From: Plantago elongata
Lineage: Eukaryota; Streptophyta; Magnoliopsida; Lamiales; Plantaginaceae
Length of the DNA stretch: 64,000 nucleotides
Assembly (NCBI GenBank): GCA_036897095.1
Contig: JAYMSP010000069.1
Location: 1 to 64,000, forward strand
Direction: 5' to 3'
Part shown: positions 1 to 11,055 of the stretch, in pieces
Numbering within the stretch: position 1 is the first letter of the stretch
Layout: each line of letters opens with the position of its first letter
Made by a program: the position numbers and the translations under genes
Notes under the pieces: model-generated
Told to the model about the DNA's origin: nothing
What the model saw: only the letters and a program-made list of their open reading frames with translations
Databases searched by the model: none

Positions 1-1070
1 ATATATAGAAAACAAATTAAATATTGTATGTGGATTATACAAAAAGAAACACCATTTTTGTTAACTACAAGACACATTAAGACATAAGTTGTCTTCAATA
101 GCTGAACAAAACGTTAATTTCATTCTGTAAAGTTCTGCCACATGAACTACTACTTGAGACTTAACTATAATCACAGGTGAGAAGTGAGGCACTTTCCCCC
201 CACTGAATGAAATTTTTCTTACCAGACAATTTAAAGTAAAAAACAAAAATATAGTATATAAAAAAATAACTATTAATAAAAATAATAACATAAAGCTAGA
301 ATTAAGGTTGTTCCAAGGATACAAATTGCCAACTTACTTCAGTGAAAGGTAAGTATGTTGAATTCTTATTCCGACAACTCAGTTTCAATAGCTTAACAGA
401 AAATTCAATAATCAAATACGCATTAACATTTAAAACAATTCTATTACTGCAAAACCTACAACACGACAAGACAATTATGGAACCTAACAAAAAGAATAAG
501 AATCTATTTCGAAGAGGAGAAAGGAACAAAAAAAACAAACGAGAACCCTTTGTACTTTGTAAAACTCATAACTCTTTTCCTTATAAATCAAACTAACAAA
601 TAACGCAACGATGAACCTCATCAGATATAACACGCATCCCGATTATCTTTTAGATCCGAACACGATCAAGAAATAATAATCATCACAAGACACACGTGAA
701 CAGGGCAGGTGAAATCAAACTGAACGATGAAACATGATCACATAAGCAATAGTAATACTCCATCCAACCTAAACCAAGAACACCATAGACTTGGCTAACA
801 ATCAATTCTAGATTACCCAAAGTACAAATCCAACAGGAAGACATAGCAGGTTATGTTATATCATTGCCAACTAGAAACTTTGCATCAGTGTCCTTAACAT
901 GCAGACAGCTACCAGATGTCTACACAGCAGCATTAACCCAAAGTTCCAACAAACATAAATGAGCTAACAGACAGTCAATCACAACAAGAATCAATCGACA
1001 AATGAAAGCTAAACTCAAAAGATCAGATTTTTAAAATTCCCATAACAGAAACAATTGAAAATCGAATGCC
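1..1070. other. No gene recognised (left edge)
   Basis: AT-rich sequence with only short open frames that match no family I know. If the minus-strand leader at 1,075-1,290 is real, most of this stretch would be its first intron and following exons or UTR, but I see no coding exon. Confidence 0.4.
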
Positions 1071-1074
1071 CACC

Positions 1075-1290
1075 TGAAAATAAATTAATCGGAGAATAAG
1101 TTACAGAAATCTAACGGGCAACAAATTACGAGCTTACGGAGCTGTTGAGGATTTAAATTAGGGTTCAAGCAAAATCTAGGGCTTTTCACAGAAACACTGA
1201 AATTGAGAATTGGACAAAAGGGATATTCGAAAATGATTGGAGAAAGACTGTTCCAATTGAGCTGGTTATGATCCAGTGAAGATGAATCCC
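1075..1290 (-). other. Probable 5' leader exon of a minus-strand gene
   Basis: Read on the minus strand, this stretch has the look of a plant 5' UTR: it is pyrimidine-rich, carries AACCCTAA (telobox-like) and ends in CAG|GTGGGC, a good splice donor near 1,074. The coding part would lie to the left, outside or beyond what I can recognise. This is inference from composition and one splice signal. Confidence 0.3.
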
Positions 1291-2739
1291 AATTGAGGCT
1301 GAGTCAGAATTTGGGAATTTTTCCCTTTTATGTACGTATAGTCTCTGTATGTATATCGAAAGAGTACAAGAATATGTCTAGAAAGAGAAAGGGACAGACA
1401 ACAGTTTTTAGAAGTGAAGCTGACAAATTTTGTGGTGGACTTGCAATTTTATGGTATTGTAGGAGAAACACCAAAAGATAGGAATATTGTAAAAAGCGCT
1501 TGTTTGATTAGTCCTTTTAGAGGGTGAGATTTATAGTTAGGTCCTCTTTATTTTCACTTGACTTCTCGTCGGATACTCGGATACTGCATTTATAATGTTT
1601 TGTTTTTGCAAAAGTTATCGTACTATCGGATATTCGGATATTGCATTTAATAGAATGTACTGCAATTAATAAATATTTGTTTTGAGTTGATAAGAGTCTA
1701 ATATATGTAGAATGTAACATCTGACTTCTGAGCTTGATCATGTCGTACGGTGTGTATCATATAAATTTATCATAACTTGAGGAGGTGTTGGCAAGTATCG
1801 GACAATTTTATTGTAATCATGCATGTAAGTGCATTTAATTTTGTATTTTGGATGATCCTCTCTTTGTCCCAATATACATTTAATACTGAATGTGATTATT
1901 GATTTAATTGTTGTTTATTAGTTTATGTGAGAAAATATGAATGGTAACATTAGCAAAATCTTCAACTAGTAAACTTTTTAGCTACATTAGCATTATTGTA
2001 GAAGATCCAAGAGAATTGAGTTCATGCCATCAATTTATGGTATATATAACATTGTTGTTTGTCGTGTTTACTGGGGCACTCATACTCTACTGTATGTTTT
2101 ATTTGCTCGATCTCAAATTTCTTGATCACTATTTGATTACCTTATGATCAAGGGACTCGGCATATACCGCCTTATTTAACATTCTCAATAATCATACATA
2201 CGTCGAGGCCATTCATTAATTTTTATGTCAATGTACATAGAGGTGATGGACCTCCTTAATGATTGTACGTGTTCCAATGTGTCTGTTCCACTGTCTCACT
2301 TAGGAACATGTAATTGTGTTTATATATATCAATAGTTGATAGATGATAGATACACCATGAGATGGTGAGAAATTGTGATTTTCATGCTCTCCTTGCCATA
2401 CCAAGATAAATGTTGATGTGGACTCAGTCATGCCACGAATCATATGCGAACACGGTATATAATGAAATTGGTCATTAAAATTGACATGATGGTGACAAAA
2501 CATTATGATGAACATTATAGATATAGACTGACGTATATATTATATGGACGTCGTACAAGTACATATTTAATTCATATTTGATTTTATTCAAAGTCAAATC
2601 ATATATTATCATTTTCGTATTTTATATCTCTGATTATATATATTTTTGCAAAACTAATTAACCGTTCATGTCCTTTCTACACTATATATACAATATTAGT
2701 AGTAAATAAAACTAACATCTGAAAGTTTCTTCTCTTAGA
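1291..2739. other. Intergenic, no gene seen
   Basis: AT-rich sequence without a recognisable coding region. A short phrase (TCGGATAYTCGGATAYTGCATTT) occurs twice near 1,566 and 1,625, but no larger repeat could be built from it. Confidence 0.4.
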
Positions 2740-3009
2740 CTTACATGGTTATATTAATGATGACATATGAGATATAGACCTTAGACGTGGAATAGCCTAA
2801 ATTGTCCTGACTCGTGAGGAGTTTATATGCAAGTCCATGTCCTAATTAAAGAGATTAGAAGTTAATAACTACTTAAAATTAAAATTAGGTATATACATAT
2901 CTATTATGGTCGGTGAGAACCGGAATATTCTTTATGTTCATCTCGACCAATTACATTTAATACCATCAATAGTATAAACTTTACATTTAACACCGTTAGT
3001 GAACATTAC

Positions 3010-3480
3010 AAACTAGACATGTAAACGAACTGAGTTGTTATCGAGCAGCTCGAGCTCGGTAAAAGTTCAACAAAAAAACACGAACTCAAGTCATACTCAA
3101 GTTGAAACCTCAACGAAAATCTCGCCGCTCTTTCATCCTCCCTGATCTCACCGGACGCTGGAGTAGCCTTACTCCCCACCGCCTTGTTGTCCACCTTCGC
3201 TCCTCCCTTAATCACCGTCCTGAAATTCTCAGATCGCCGCTCCGTCATCCTCGATCTCACCGGTATGGTGCATCTGCCCTTGATAAGTCGGCCGCATTGC
3301 TCTCCTTCGCAGCCTTGCAATTCTCAGATCGTTGCTTCTTCATCCTCTTCGATCTTATCGGATTTGAATAAATTATTGAGCTTGAACTCGTCGAGTTCAC
3401 GAGTTGAGCTTCCAAGATTTAAATGGTAAAAAAATTGAGTTTGCGGATCAAACTCGAGTTAGACATATTATTTCAAGCTC
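3010..3480. repeat. Inserted repeat block with CTCGAG-rich edges
   Basis: The edges are rich in GAGCTCGAG-type words that resemble each other in inverted orientation, as in some plant non-autonomous DNA transposons. The unusually GC-rich core (3,100-3,370) holds a phrase like TTCTCAGATCGCCGCT followed by TCATCCTC-GATCTCACCGG three times, at about 3,116, 3,222 and 3,317. Open frames exist on both strands of the core but match nothing I know. The block is absent from the paralogous segment at 11-12 kb. Confidence 0.4.
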
Positions 3481-3779
3481 GAGCTCCAGAATATACTCCG
3501 AGAATATGTATACTCACATATGAACGCACCCCCTATCTCGTTTGCTCTGGTCTACATAGGTGAATTTTAACATACAGGGAGTATAGGTCACAGTCAAGTG
3601 ACATTTGAATTTCTATTTCACCAACAACCAATGTAACGAGAAACTCCCAAAATTCAACCCTATATAAAATTCGATTATCATCTCGTTTATATTCTATATC
3701 ATGTAGAAGAAAATTAATTCTTCATAGTTCATACACTATCACGCAGACTCGTAATAAAATCCAACCCAGAAAATTCTTT

Positions 3780-5556
3780 TACTACCTTTACCGAACAAAC
3801 CATTTGTCATAATCTCCCAACAATGGTTGGAATTTGTGATAGTTTGGCTGAGTAGCTTCATCTGTGTCCAGGTGCTTCTGAATTCTGATATTCATTTCTG
3901 GTTATGATTTGATAAGTGATGCTCATCTGATTATGGTTTTTGGCAAGCATAGTTACACATCATCTGCTAGATTGCTTCTTAAAGGTCTGCTTTACGGTAT
4001 TTGGAAGTAAAAGATTTCTGGTTTTAACTGACTTAATGTTTGGCTTTCCATTTGCAGTGGGTACTAAAATGTCAATTAGCCGGTTCGAAGCAAGTCAAGT
4101 AACAGCCTATCATGAAGATGAGAGGAAAGACGATTCAGATTCTGGACAAATATATTCAGACTTGTAAACGGGCAGGGGTATATATTTTCTCTGTTTTCCT
4201 TTGTCATACTTCCCTAAAGATTTAAACCATAAGATTTTCTTTCTCTTTATAAATTTAAAATACCCTGATGGATTTTGATCTCTAAAGGAATTAGCACAAT
4301 CTTATATTGCCTGATTTCAGACAGATTATCGGCGATGTTCATTCGTATGTGTTAGTTATTACTGTCAAACCTGATCTTTAACTTAACACCCCTTCCAAAT
4401 TATCTGGAGACACATGATTTCTTCTTGTTGAGCAACTTGATTTTTAAGTAGGTTCATGCGGAGATGCAATGTATATGGAGATGGACTCAATTGAGAAGGG
4501 CATTGTAAAGTTTGTATTTGACCATGGTATCAAGTCACTCGTCATTGGAACCACATCGTATTCAAGGTTATTTTCCATCAATCACATAGCTGCGAATTCC
4601 TTTGAACCTGATGCTTATAACTTAACCCAAAATGCTCAAGGATGCAGAGCATACACAGCACTCATACACCAACCTTTACACTTGATTTGTGCTCATCTAA
4701 AAGTATAAGCTGGGAAGAACCTTTTATGATAATCTAGATCTCTCAGAGATGGGAGATTATGAATGTGCTGAGCCAAACTCCTCAACTCAAGCCTCTTTTT
4801 TAATCAAGTTAGATGAGTGATCTTGCCGAAAACCATCTACATATCTCATTTCCTTCCTTTTAAAGCTAATAACTGGATTTCACGCTTGATATCCTTCTCT
4901 CTCAAGGTTACTGAAAACCGTAACTTTGTTTCTAGCTGATTTGTCTTGGGCAGAAAAATCTAGTTTGCCAACGATAGCTTGAATAGTACAATTAATGTAT
5001 GCCTTCTCGCTTCTTATCTGAAGTCAGTGGTTCAATCTACCTTTTCAATATACTTGGTTATGCTATCACCAATATTGTTTTCATGCTGCAGAGTAACTAG
5101 AGAGCCCAGATCTAGGAAAGCGATGCATGTTCTAGCAGAAGCACCCATATTATGTCACATTTCACTTATATGTAAAGGAGTCCTTATCCACACGAGGTAG
5201 TATATACGACTGAGAAACTTTTCTTTCGTTTTCTTTTCCCCTAGAAAAATGTTAGCATTAATAAATGAGTAAGATAACATGGGATGTCATGCATAATCTT
5301 CAACCATCCCTAGCGGCCTAGCTCCATGTAATGTAATGTCATAGAAAGTTTCATTATGTCGCTCTTGTTGATGGCTAATTCAGAGAGTCAATTTGTTAGG
5401 GAAAGGAACTTGGACGGAAGCAATGTGGAAGTTGAGCTTCCAACTTAATTTAAATGCAAGTTCAGATATATTGGTATACTGGCCAGACCTTAGCCTGAGC
5501 TCACATTCGGTTAATGAAGGTCAGATGACGCAGACATGCACATTCTTGGAAGTTCT
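3780..5556 (+). pseudogene. Truncated U-box kinase gene copy (5' half, broken)
   Basis: This is a dead partial copy of the intact gene starting at 12,575. The leader up to the start-codon area is followed directly by sequence that matches the end of intron 1 (3,841 against about 13,245), so coding exon 1 is deleted. Counterparts of exon 2 (4,058-4,177, two bases shorter), exon 3 (4,452-4,566, two bases longer) and exon 4 (5,092-5,196, open) keep their splice borders. The exon 5 counterpart from 5,400 reaches a stop codon after about 16 codons, and homology ends near 5,556. The coiled coil, kinase and U-box exons are absent. A shortened USP-like protein is conceivable but has no good start; I call it a pseudogene. 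Confidence 0.88.
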
Positions 5557-6539
5557 GTATTGGGCCATATAGTATGTTTTATCACTATGATGAAGGTTTA
5601 AGGTTGTATGCCGTTTGTTTGGCTACATTTTTTTTTAATTCTGAGTTGAGTTTGGTGTTTGTATGGATTGACAAGTGCAATATACCGTAAAATTTATACG
5701 TGTGTTTAGTCAAATGGGCTTTGACCAGCCCGAAAGCACAATATGGGCCGGGATTGGGTTACATGATGTTACATGCTAGTCTCAAGGTTGTATATTGTTT
5801 TATAGATTGTAATACTCCCATGATATCGATCATGATAATTCGTTTAGATTGACGAATTATAACCTAGGCTATACATGTTGGAGATGTTCTCTATCAGTAA
5901 TTGGGCCAGATTATGCCTAATTATGAAAGTTAGTCAGGCCCAATCTCATATTCTGTGTCAACTCTTAATTACCGGATCGTCAATATTAAATCCAATTGAC
6001 CCAGCAAATATGATAGATTCATATCTCGCTAAACCTCGGGAGATATGAATCGGTGATGAAGGATTACTATAATCTTTTCCGAAATTTCATTCTTCCAAGT
6101 TCCACCTTTGCTAAAATTTCATGCTCACATATTCTACTTCTTCCTCAATATTCTCTGCTTCAATCAACAATCTTTCTAAAAAAACGATAACGACAATATT
6201 CATCCCAAAATATGTTGATTCTAGGGCTACAACACTGTACTTTCTCATGCTATATATGTATATGCATCGGTCTCCTAATTTATTCAGCACAATTGGCGAT
6301 TGGCAGGTTCTAGTTCAACTACACAATTGATTGTCAATAATTGGTAAATTTGCTCTTCCAACTTTTCGTTTTTGTCAGTATACTCTTATGAGTGAGACTT
6401 TACTTTGTTTAACTTGGGCAGAAACTGAAAATACCAATGCATGCTTCCATTTATCACTATATTTTTTGTCTTATGATTTTGTTGACTAGTATAAAGTGTG
6501 ATTTTGTTGAATAGTATAAAGTGTTATTAGTTGATCTTT
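5557..6539. other. Intergenic, no gene seen
   Basis: No coding region recognised. The stretch may include the left end of the PIF/Harbinger element, but I could not locate a terminal inverted repeat. Confidence 0.35.
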
Positions 6540-6599
6540 ATTTATGCTTCCATTTATCACTATGCACACTGTGAATGAGATTGTTATTTGCAATTCGTA

Positions 6600-7980
6600 T
6601 GTAGTTACAATGGATTGGAAGACAAAAGTACTGGTAATAGTAGCTATTCAACTTGTTTCGGTACGAACTCGGCTTGGTCTTGTCATGTTATGTTATTGTT
6701 TGTATCTTGCACAATGCTCTTCTAACCGTACACAAAGACGCGCATACAAGATGCTTGCTAAAATTCCTAAGCAACTTGAGCACATGAATAACTTGGTACA
6801 TCCTACTGATGACGATTGTATAACAACTTGCGAATGGATCGTAATACATTTGCAAAGCTTTGTTATGTATTGGAACATTATGCGGGATTGCAATATGAGA
6901 AGTGGGTTAGTGTGCAAGAACAAACATCACTTTTCTTGCATGTATTGGCACATCATACAAAAAAATATGTTGTAAAGTTCGATTTTAAACAATCTGGAAG
7001 TATGGTGAGTAAATACTTAAATCGAACACTTGATGCGGCATTAAGAATTCACGATCGGCTCCTTGTTACTCCACAACCCGTCACGGAGGCTTGTACCAAT
7101 GAAAAGTTTAAGATTTTCAAGGTAGTTTATGACATTGCAAGTCTCAGTTTTTTTTATAAGTGGTCATCTTCTGCTCCTGACATTTAAAAAAAAAAATTAT
7201 GTAGGGTTACTTAGGTGCACTGGATGGTACCTATATAGATGTGCAGGTACCACAATTAGATAATGTGAGGTATAGAACTCGCAAAGGACAGTTTCGCACT
7301 AACGTTCTTGGAGTATGTGACATGAACATGCAATTCATTTATAGCTTGGCTGGATGGTTCTGTTGGTGATAATCGTATTTCATTTATAGCTTGGCTGGAT
7401 GGGAAGGTTATGCTGATGATAGTCGTATTCTACGTGATGTTGTTAGTAGACCTAACGGCTTCCAAGTTCCGGCTGGTAAGTAAAATAGCCATCGTACTTT
7501 ATTGCTTGATTACTTGGTTTATAAAGTAATTTAACCATTTCTTTCTACAGTCACCTATTATTTGCGCGCGATAATGGTTACGCAGATGTTGAAGGATTCC
7601 TGACACCATATTGGGGAGTTTGTTATCATCTAAAAGAGTGGGGTCCTAGTCGTAATCGGCCTAGAAACTATCAAAAATACTTCAACATGAAGCATTGTAG
7701 AGCCCGAAATATCATAGAGCAGGCTTTTGGACATCTAAAAAGGCTGTCTTGCGAAGCAACATGTTTTACCCATTACCCATTGAGAACACAAAATAAAATT
7801 ATAATGGCATGTGCACTCATAACTTCATCAGGACTGAAATGACGATTGACCCCCTTGATCTTACTGAAATTCCCATTGTACCTGAGCCGAACTTGGAATA
7901 CATTGATACGGTTGAGACCTCACAACAGTGGTCCAATTGGCGTGATACATTTGCCCAGGAGATGTACAACAATTGGCGAT
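6600..7980 (+). pseudogene. PIF/Harbinger (HARBI1-like) transposase, broken
   Basis: Pieces read in order as a plant Harbinger transposase: an N-terminal helical part (MDRNTFAKLCYVLEHYAGL near 6,828), then [10 protein letters not shown] near 7,210 with the first catalytic Asp, then LAGWEGYADDSRILRDV near 7,390-7,440 with the second Asp, then a DNGYADVEGFLTPYWG block near 7,575, and RNIIEQAFGHLKRLS near 7,708 with the catalytic Glu. The end, LIHNFIRTEM-type to AQEMYNNWR, runs to about 7,980. An intron (about 7,122 to 7,202) precedes GYLGALDG, as in related plant genes. Frame changes and a short tandem duplication near 7,330-7,400 break it. Confidence 0.82.
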
Positions 7981-8289
7981 ACCGCTCATATGATATAAAA
8001 TTTTCTAATTCTAATTTTTATGCTTCCGAAAAAGACATGTCGAATGTTTTGAATAACTTTTTTATATGTTGGACACTTGAAGTTATTGATCATATTTTGC
8101 TAATATGTTATGAGTATTCTTTACTGTTTGTGTGTTTCAACATGGTGCTTTTCTTTTGATAATTGAAGTTTATGATCGTTGACGCGTCACAAAAGGGAAG
8201 CTCTACCTTCACAACTTAAGTTTGGCTGCCGATGATATACTCATTGTTTCATACTTTTCAGGTGATGGACCATCAACTTAGAGGATGCG

Positions 8290-9352
8290 GAAGTGGGCGT
8301 TAAGATTCTTGTGGAGGAGGTAAAGCTAGACATAGTGGCATCCGATGAAAATTCTGGTCTCGTGAGGAAGAAGTATGCTTGATTTCAACTGTGAAACAAC
8401 TTATCAACGAAGGGTGGAGGTCTGGTAATGGGTGAAGAGGAGGTTTCCTTAGGCAAGCTGAGATTTACATTAAGGAACAACTTCCTCATTATAATATCCG
8501 TGGTGACACTCATGTGAATTCCAAGCTAACCGTGTGGAAAAGAGAGTATGCTATGCTGTTTGAGTTCATGAAGCTTAGTGGTGTTGCAATTTATCCTGAT
8601 TCACACATGATAGAGGTGGATGAGCAAGAAATATGGGATATATAATTATGTTAAGGTAATTAGTATTATTACTACACATGTTTTAGTTAGTTTTTTTTTC
8701 TTGCAGAAAGCTTTAAATTCAATAATATTCTAACTTAATGGTATTTCATGTTGTTCCTGAGATTAAAAACCATCGTGGCAAGCCACTATGAGCATTGGTG
8801 TGAAATATTCGGGAAGGATATGGCTATTGGTGAGCATGCTTTTGATTGTTCTGCAATTGCTCAAGATTTTGCTTCAACATATCAACAATTCCATGTTGAT
8901 AAGAATGGACTCGGATATAGTTTTGGTTCAAAACATGACAAAGGAGTTTCGAACAATGAGAATTGCAAGTCCCCAGATGCTAAAATGGTGCCTGATGATG
9001 CTAAAATCAGTGGTAATACCCCTCCAGGTGGAAGTAGCGGAAATCGTTAGCGGAAGTTTGTTATGGATTCTGGAATAATAACTCTAGTTGTTAATTTGAT
9101 GTATGAATTCGTGAAGGAGTCTAAAAAATCGATCGATACACTTGCAAAGGCAATATAAGCTTCTACAAATGGTAACTATCACACATCTGAAGTTTTTGAT
9201 GCACTTGGTAAGCTTCCAACTCTTCCTATTGAACAACCCATCATAGTGGCACAAAAGCTGGTTAATAATCCCCAAGAATTGGCGCTGATCTTCTCCGGGC
9301 CAGATGATGCTAAGTTTCGCTTTGTCACTAAGCTATTGCGCGATGTTGTGTG
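8290..9352 (+). pseudogene. Harbinger ORF1: Myb/SANT-like DNA-binding protein, broken
   Basis: Fragments match the plant Myb/SANT-like family that accompanies PIF transposases and helps bring the transposase to DNA. Seen in order: KFWSREEEYALISTVKQLINEGW near 8,350-8,415, then QAEIYIKEQLPHYNIRGD and KLTVWKREYAMLFEFMKLSG near 8,455-8,585, then SHYEHWCEIFGKDMAIGEHAF near 8,780-8,845. An acidic/low-complexity middle and a C-terminal helical part ending near 9,352 follow. Several frame changes and stops are present, and a probable intron lies about 8,646-8,770. It is a relic, not an active gene. Confidence 0.78.
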
Positions 9353-9360
9353 AGATGTAT

Positions 9361-9984
9361 TCTCATGTTTTTCTACTTTTAATAATAAATGAGCTATTTG
9401 TTGGTCCTCTAAAATATTTGTATTGCTTGTCTGTACTAGTTTAAAGGCATGATGTATAGACAATTGTTTTTATGATAATCTTAATTCCATGATATGTTTT
9501 TCTCTAGTGAATTATTTTTTTTTTATGATAGTTTCCTCAAATTTTCAGAGTTTATGTCCATAAAATGTTACAAAGTGATGTAGTATCTTTGGTTGTGTTT
9601 ATTTCATGTTTGATACAATATGCTTTGTGCCTTTGTCTATTTCATTCCACTGGGTGTCTGGATCATCAGTCATTACCAGCAACATTTCTTAAATATAGTC
9701 ACACATTCTCTCCATTTTAATTTTTTAGAAATTTTTTAAGAATAATGAAGTATGTGGGTTATGGTTAAATATATATACTTTTTTATTTGTTCTATTTGTA
9801 TTTTGCAATGACTCATTTTCTGGCTCTTGATTGAATTTAGATACTTTTAGTATTTTTATAGGTAGCCTTTTAGCTTGTTGGTTATACAATTATAAGAAAA
9901 TTTCTTCCAAACTCTAACGAGACTCCTTCATAAACAAAATTGTATAAAACAAGGATCACTAAACCGACTTATATAAATTCCAAT
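9361..9984. other. Intergenic, no gene seen
   Basis: AT-rich sequence; may contain the right end of the Harbinger element, but no terminus was recognised. Confidence 0.35.
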
Positions 9985-10530
9985 ATTAAATTTCGAGACG
10001 GGATTGGGATTGATTTTGCATTCTAATTGGGATTTAGGATCCCGAATGGAATTATATATATATATATATATATATATTACAATGTTTATAAATAAAATTA
10101 AATAGTGAAATCATTATCCTTTATAAGTAGAATTGAATAATTTATTAATCTATTTTGGTAGTACAATGTTTTCAAATTGGAATTATATGTTTGCACTGCA
10201 ACTTTTAGATCAATCATGGGTGTTCTAAATTTAAAGCAAATTTAATCTTTAATTTTCTTGTTTATTTAGTTATAGTGAAATTACATTTATGATGATGTTT
10301 AAAGTTCTAAATTAAATATATTATGTTGCCTATATTTGTTTTAAAATAGTATAAAACAAATCAATATTTGAAGTGGATGATAAGTATGCATTAGGTTTAT
10401 TTGGGATCCTGAAATCCCGCCCGTATCCCGAAGTTCCAATCTCGAAAAATTCCGACTTTATTTGAGACGGGATTGGGATGTCAAATAATTGTCCCGATCC
10501 CGAAATCTCAAAGTCTCAAATTTTCCGCCC
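9985..10530. repeat. Possible non-autonomous DNA element with GGGATTGGGAT ends
   Basis: The left side (about 9,990-10,045) carries GAGACGGGATTGGGATT and GGGATTTAGGATCCCGAA. The right side (10,395-10,530) carries the same kinds of words, partly inverted (GGATCCTGAAATCCCG, CCCGATCCCGAAATCTC). This suggests inverted subterminal repeats around an AT-rich core. Ends and target duplication are not clear. Confidence 0.35.
10053..10078. repeat. (AT)n microsatellite
   Basis: An uninterrupted run of about 13 AT units. Confidence 0.9.
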
Positions 10531-10769
10531 GACGCCACCCCTAACCAAACTGAGAATTTTATTATGCGGTTTATTTTAATACTTCTATTTTATGAATGCG
10601 TACTTATTACCTGAACGATTATAAAAAAATAATATATGTATATATATTAGTCAGATGAAGAGTGTGTTTTAAGTATTTTACATTGCTTGCTTCTTTTATA
10701 TGAATAATGGATTATGATAAAAAGTGGATTTTATCTAAGTTTCATTCTGCTTTTAATGGACATATTATA

Positions 10770-11050
10770 TGTAACGCCCAAAAATTTCAAGTCAGAACCA
10801 TAGAGAACAGTACTCATATTAACAATGTGCACCTTTCTTTTCGGGAATCCAAGCGTGTTTGGCTTTGGGTCAATTCTAAGATGGGTGACCAACTGGAAAG
10901 TACTTCAGTCACGCACGAGTGAGGTAAAATTGCGTGGGAAAGGCTTGTGTTGATGCAGTGGAGCCGGTATATCACTCGAAATACTACTCATAAGTAACTA
11001 CGCCAGTTCAAAGAATCGGAATTTGACCGGTTAACGGTCGGATCGTTGCA
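10770..11050 (+). mobile_element. Solo LTR of a Cassandra-type TRIM retroelement
   Basis: A 281-bp unit begins TGTAACGCCC and ends GATCGTTGCA, and is flanked on both sides by TTATA (10,765-10,769 and 11,051-11,055), a perfect 5-bp target duplication. Near 10,850-10,905 it contains a 5S-rRNA-like internal promoter: AAGCGTGTTTGG, then GATGGGTGACC, then CTGGAAAGT, closely following the 3' half of plant 5S rRNA. A 5S-derived promoter in a short TG...CA LTR is the hallmark of Cassandra. No internal region or second LTR is present. The perfect target duplication argues for a moderate age. Confidence 0.88.
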
Positions 11051-11055
11051 TTATA

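Larger units (their letters stand above)
2740..5556 (+). repeat. Partial upstream copy of the U-box kinase locus (segmental duplication)
   Basis: Stretches here match, in the same order and orientation, the region from about 11,190 to 15,330: promoter-side DNA (2,740-2,940 against 11,190-11,360), 5' leader (about 3,750-3,825 against 12,450-12,525), exons 2-5 and the introns between them. Equivalent points lie about 9.4-9.7 kb apart. The match stops near 5,556, inside the counterpart of exon 5. A block at about 3,010-3,480 has no counterpart and looks like a later insertion. Confidence 0.85.
6540..9360 (+). mobile_element. Decayed PIF/Harbinger DNA transposon
   Basis: Two characteristic genes lie on the same strand: a DDE transposase (about 6,600-7,980) and a Myb/SANT-like protein (about 8,290-9,352), as expected for plant PIF/Harbinger elements. 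Both frames are interrupted, so the element is not autonomous now. Terminal inverted repeats and the 3-bp TWA target duplication were not identified; the stated ends are the limits of coding similarity. Confidence 0.82.

Noticed and set aside
10849-10905. 5S rRNA gene
   Set aside because: Only the 3' half resembles 5S rRNA and it sits inside a TG...CA unit with target duplication; it is the promoter of a Cassandra LTR.
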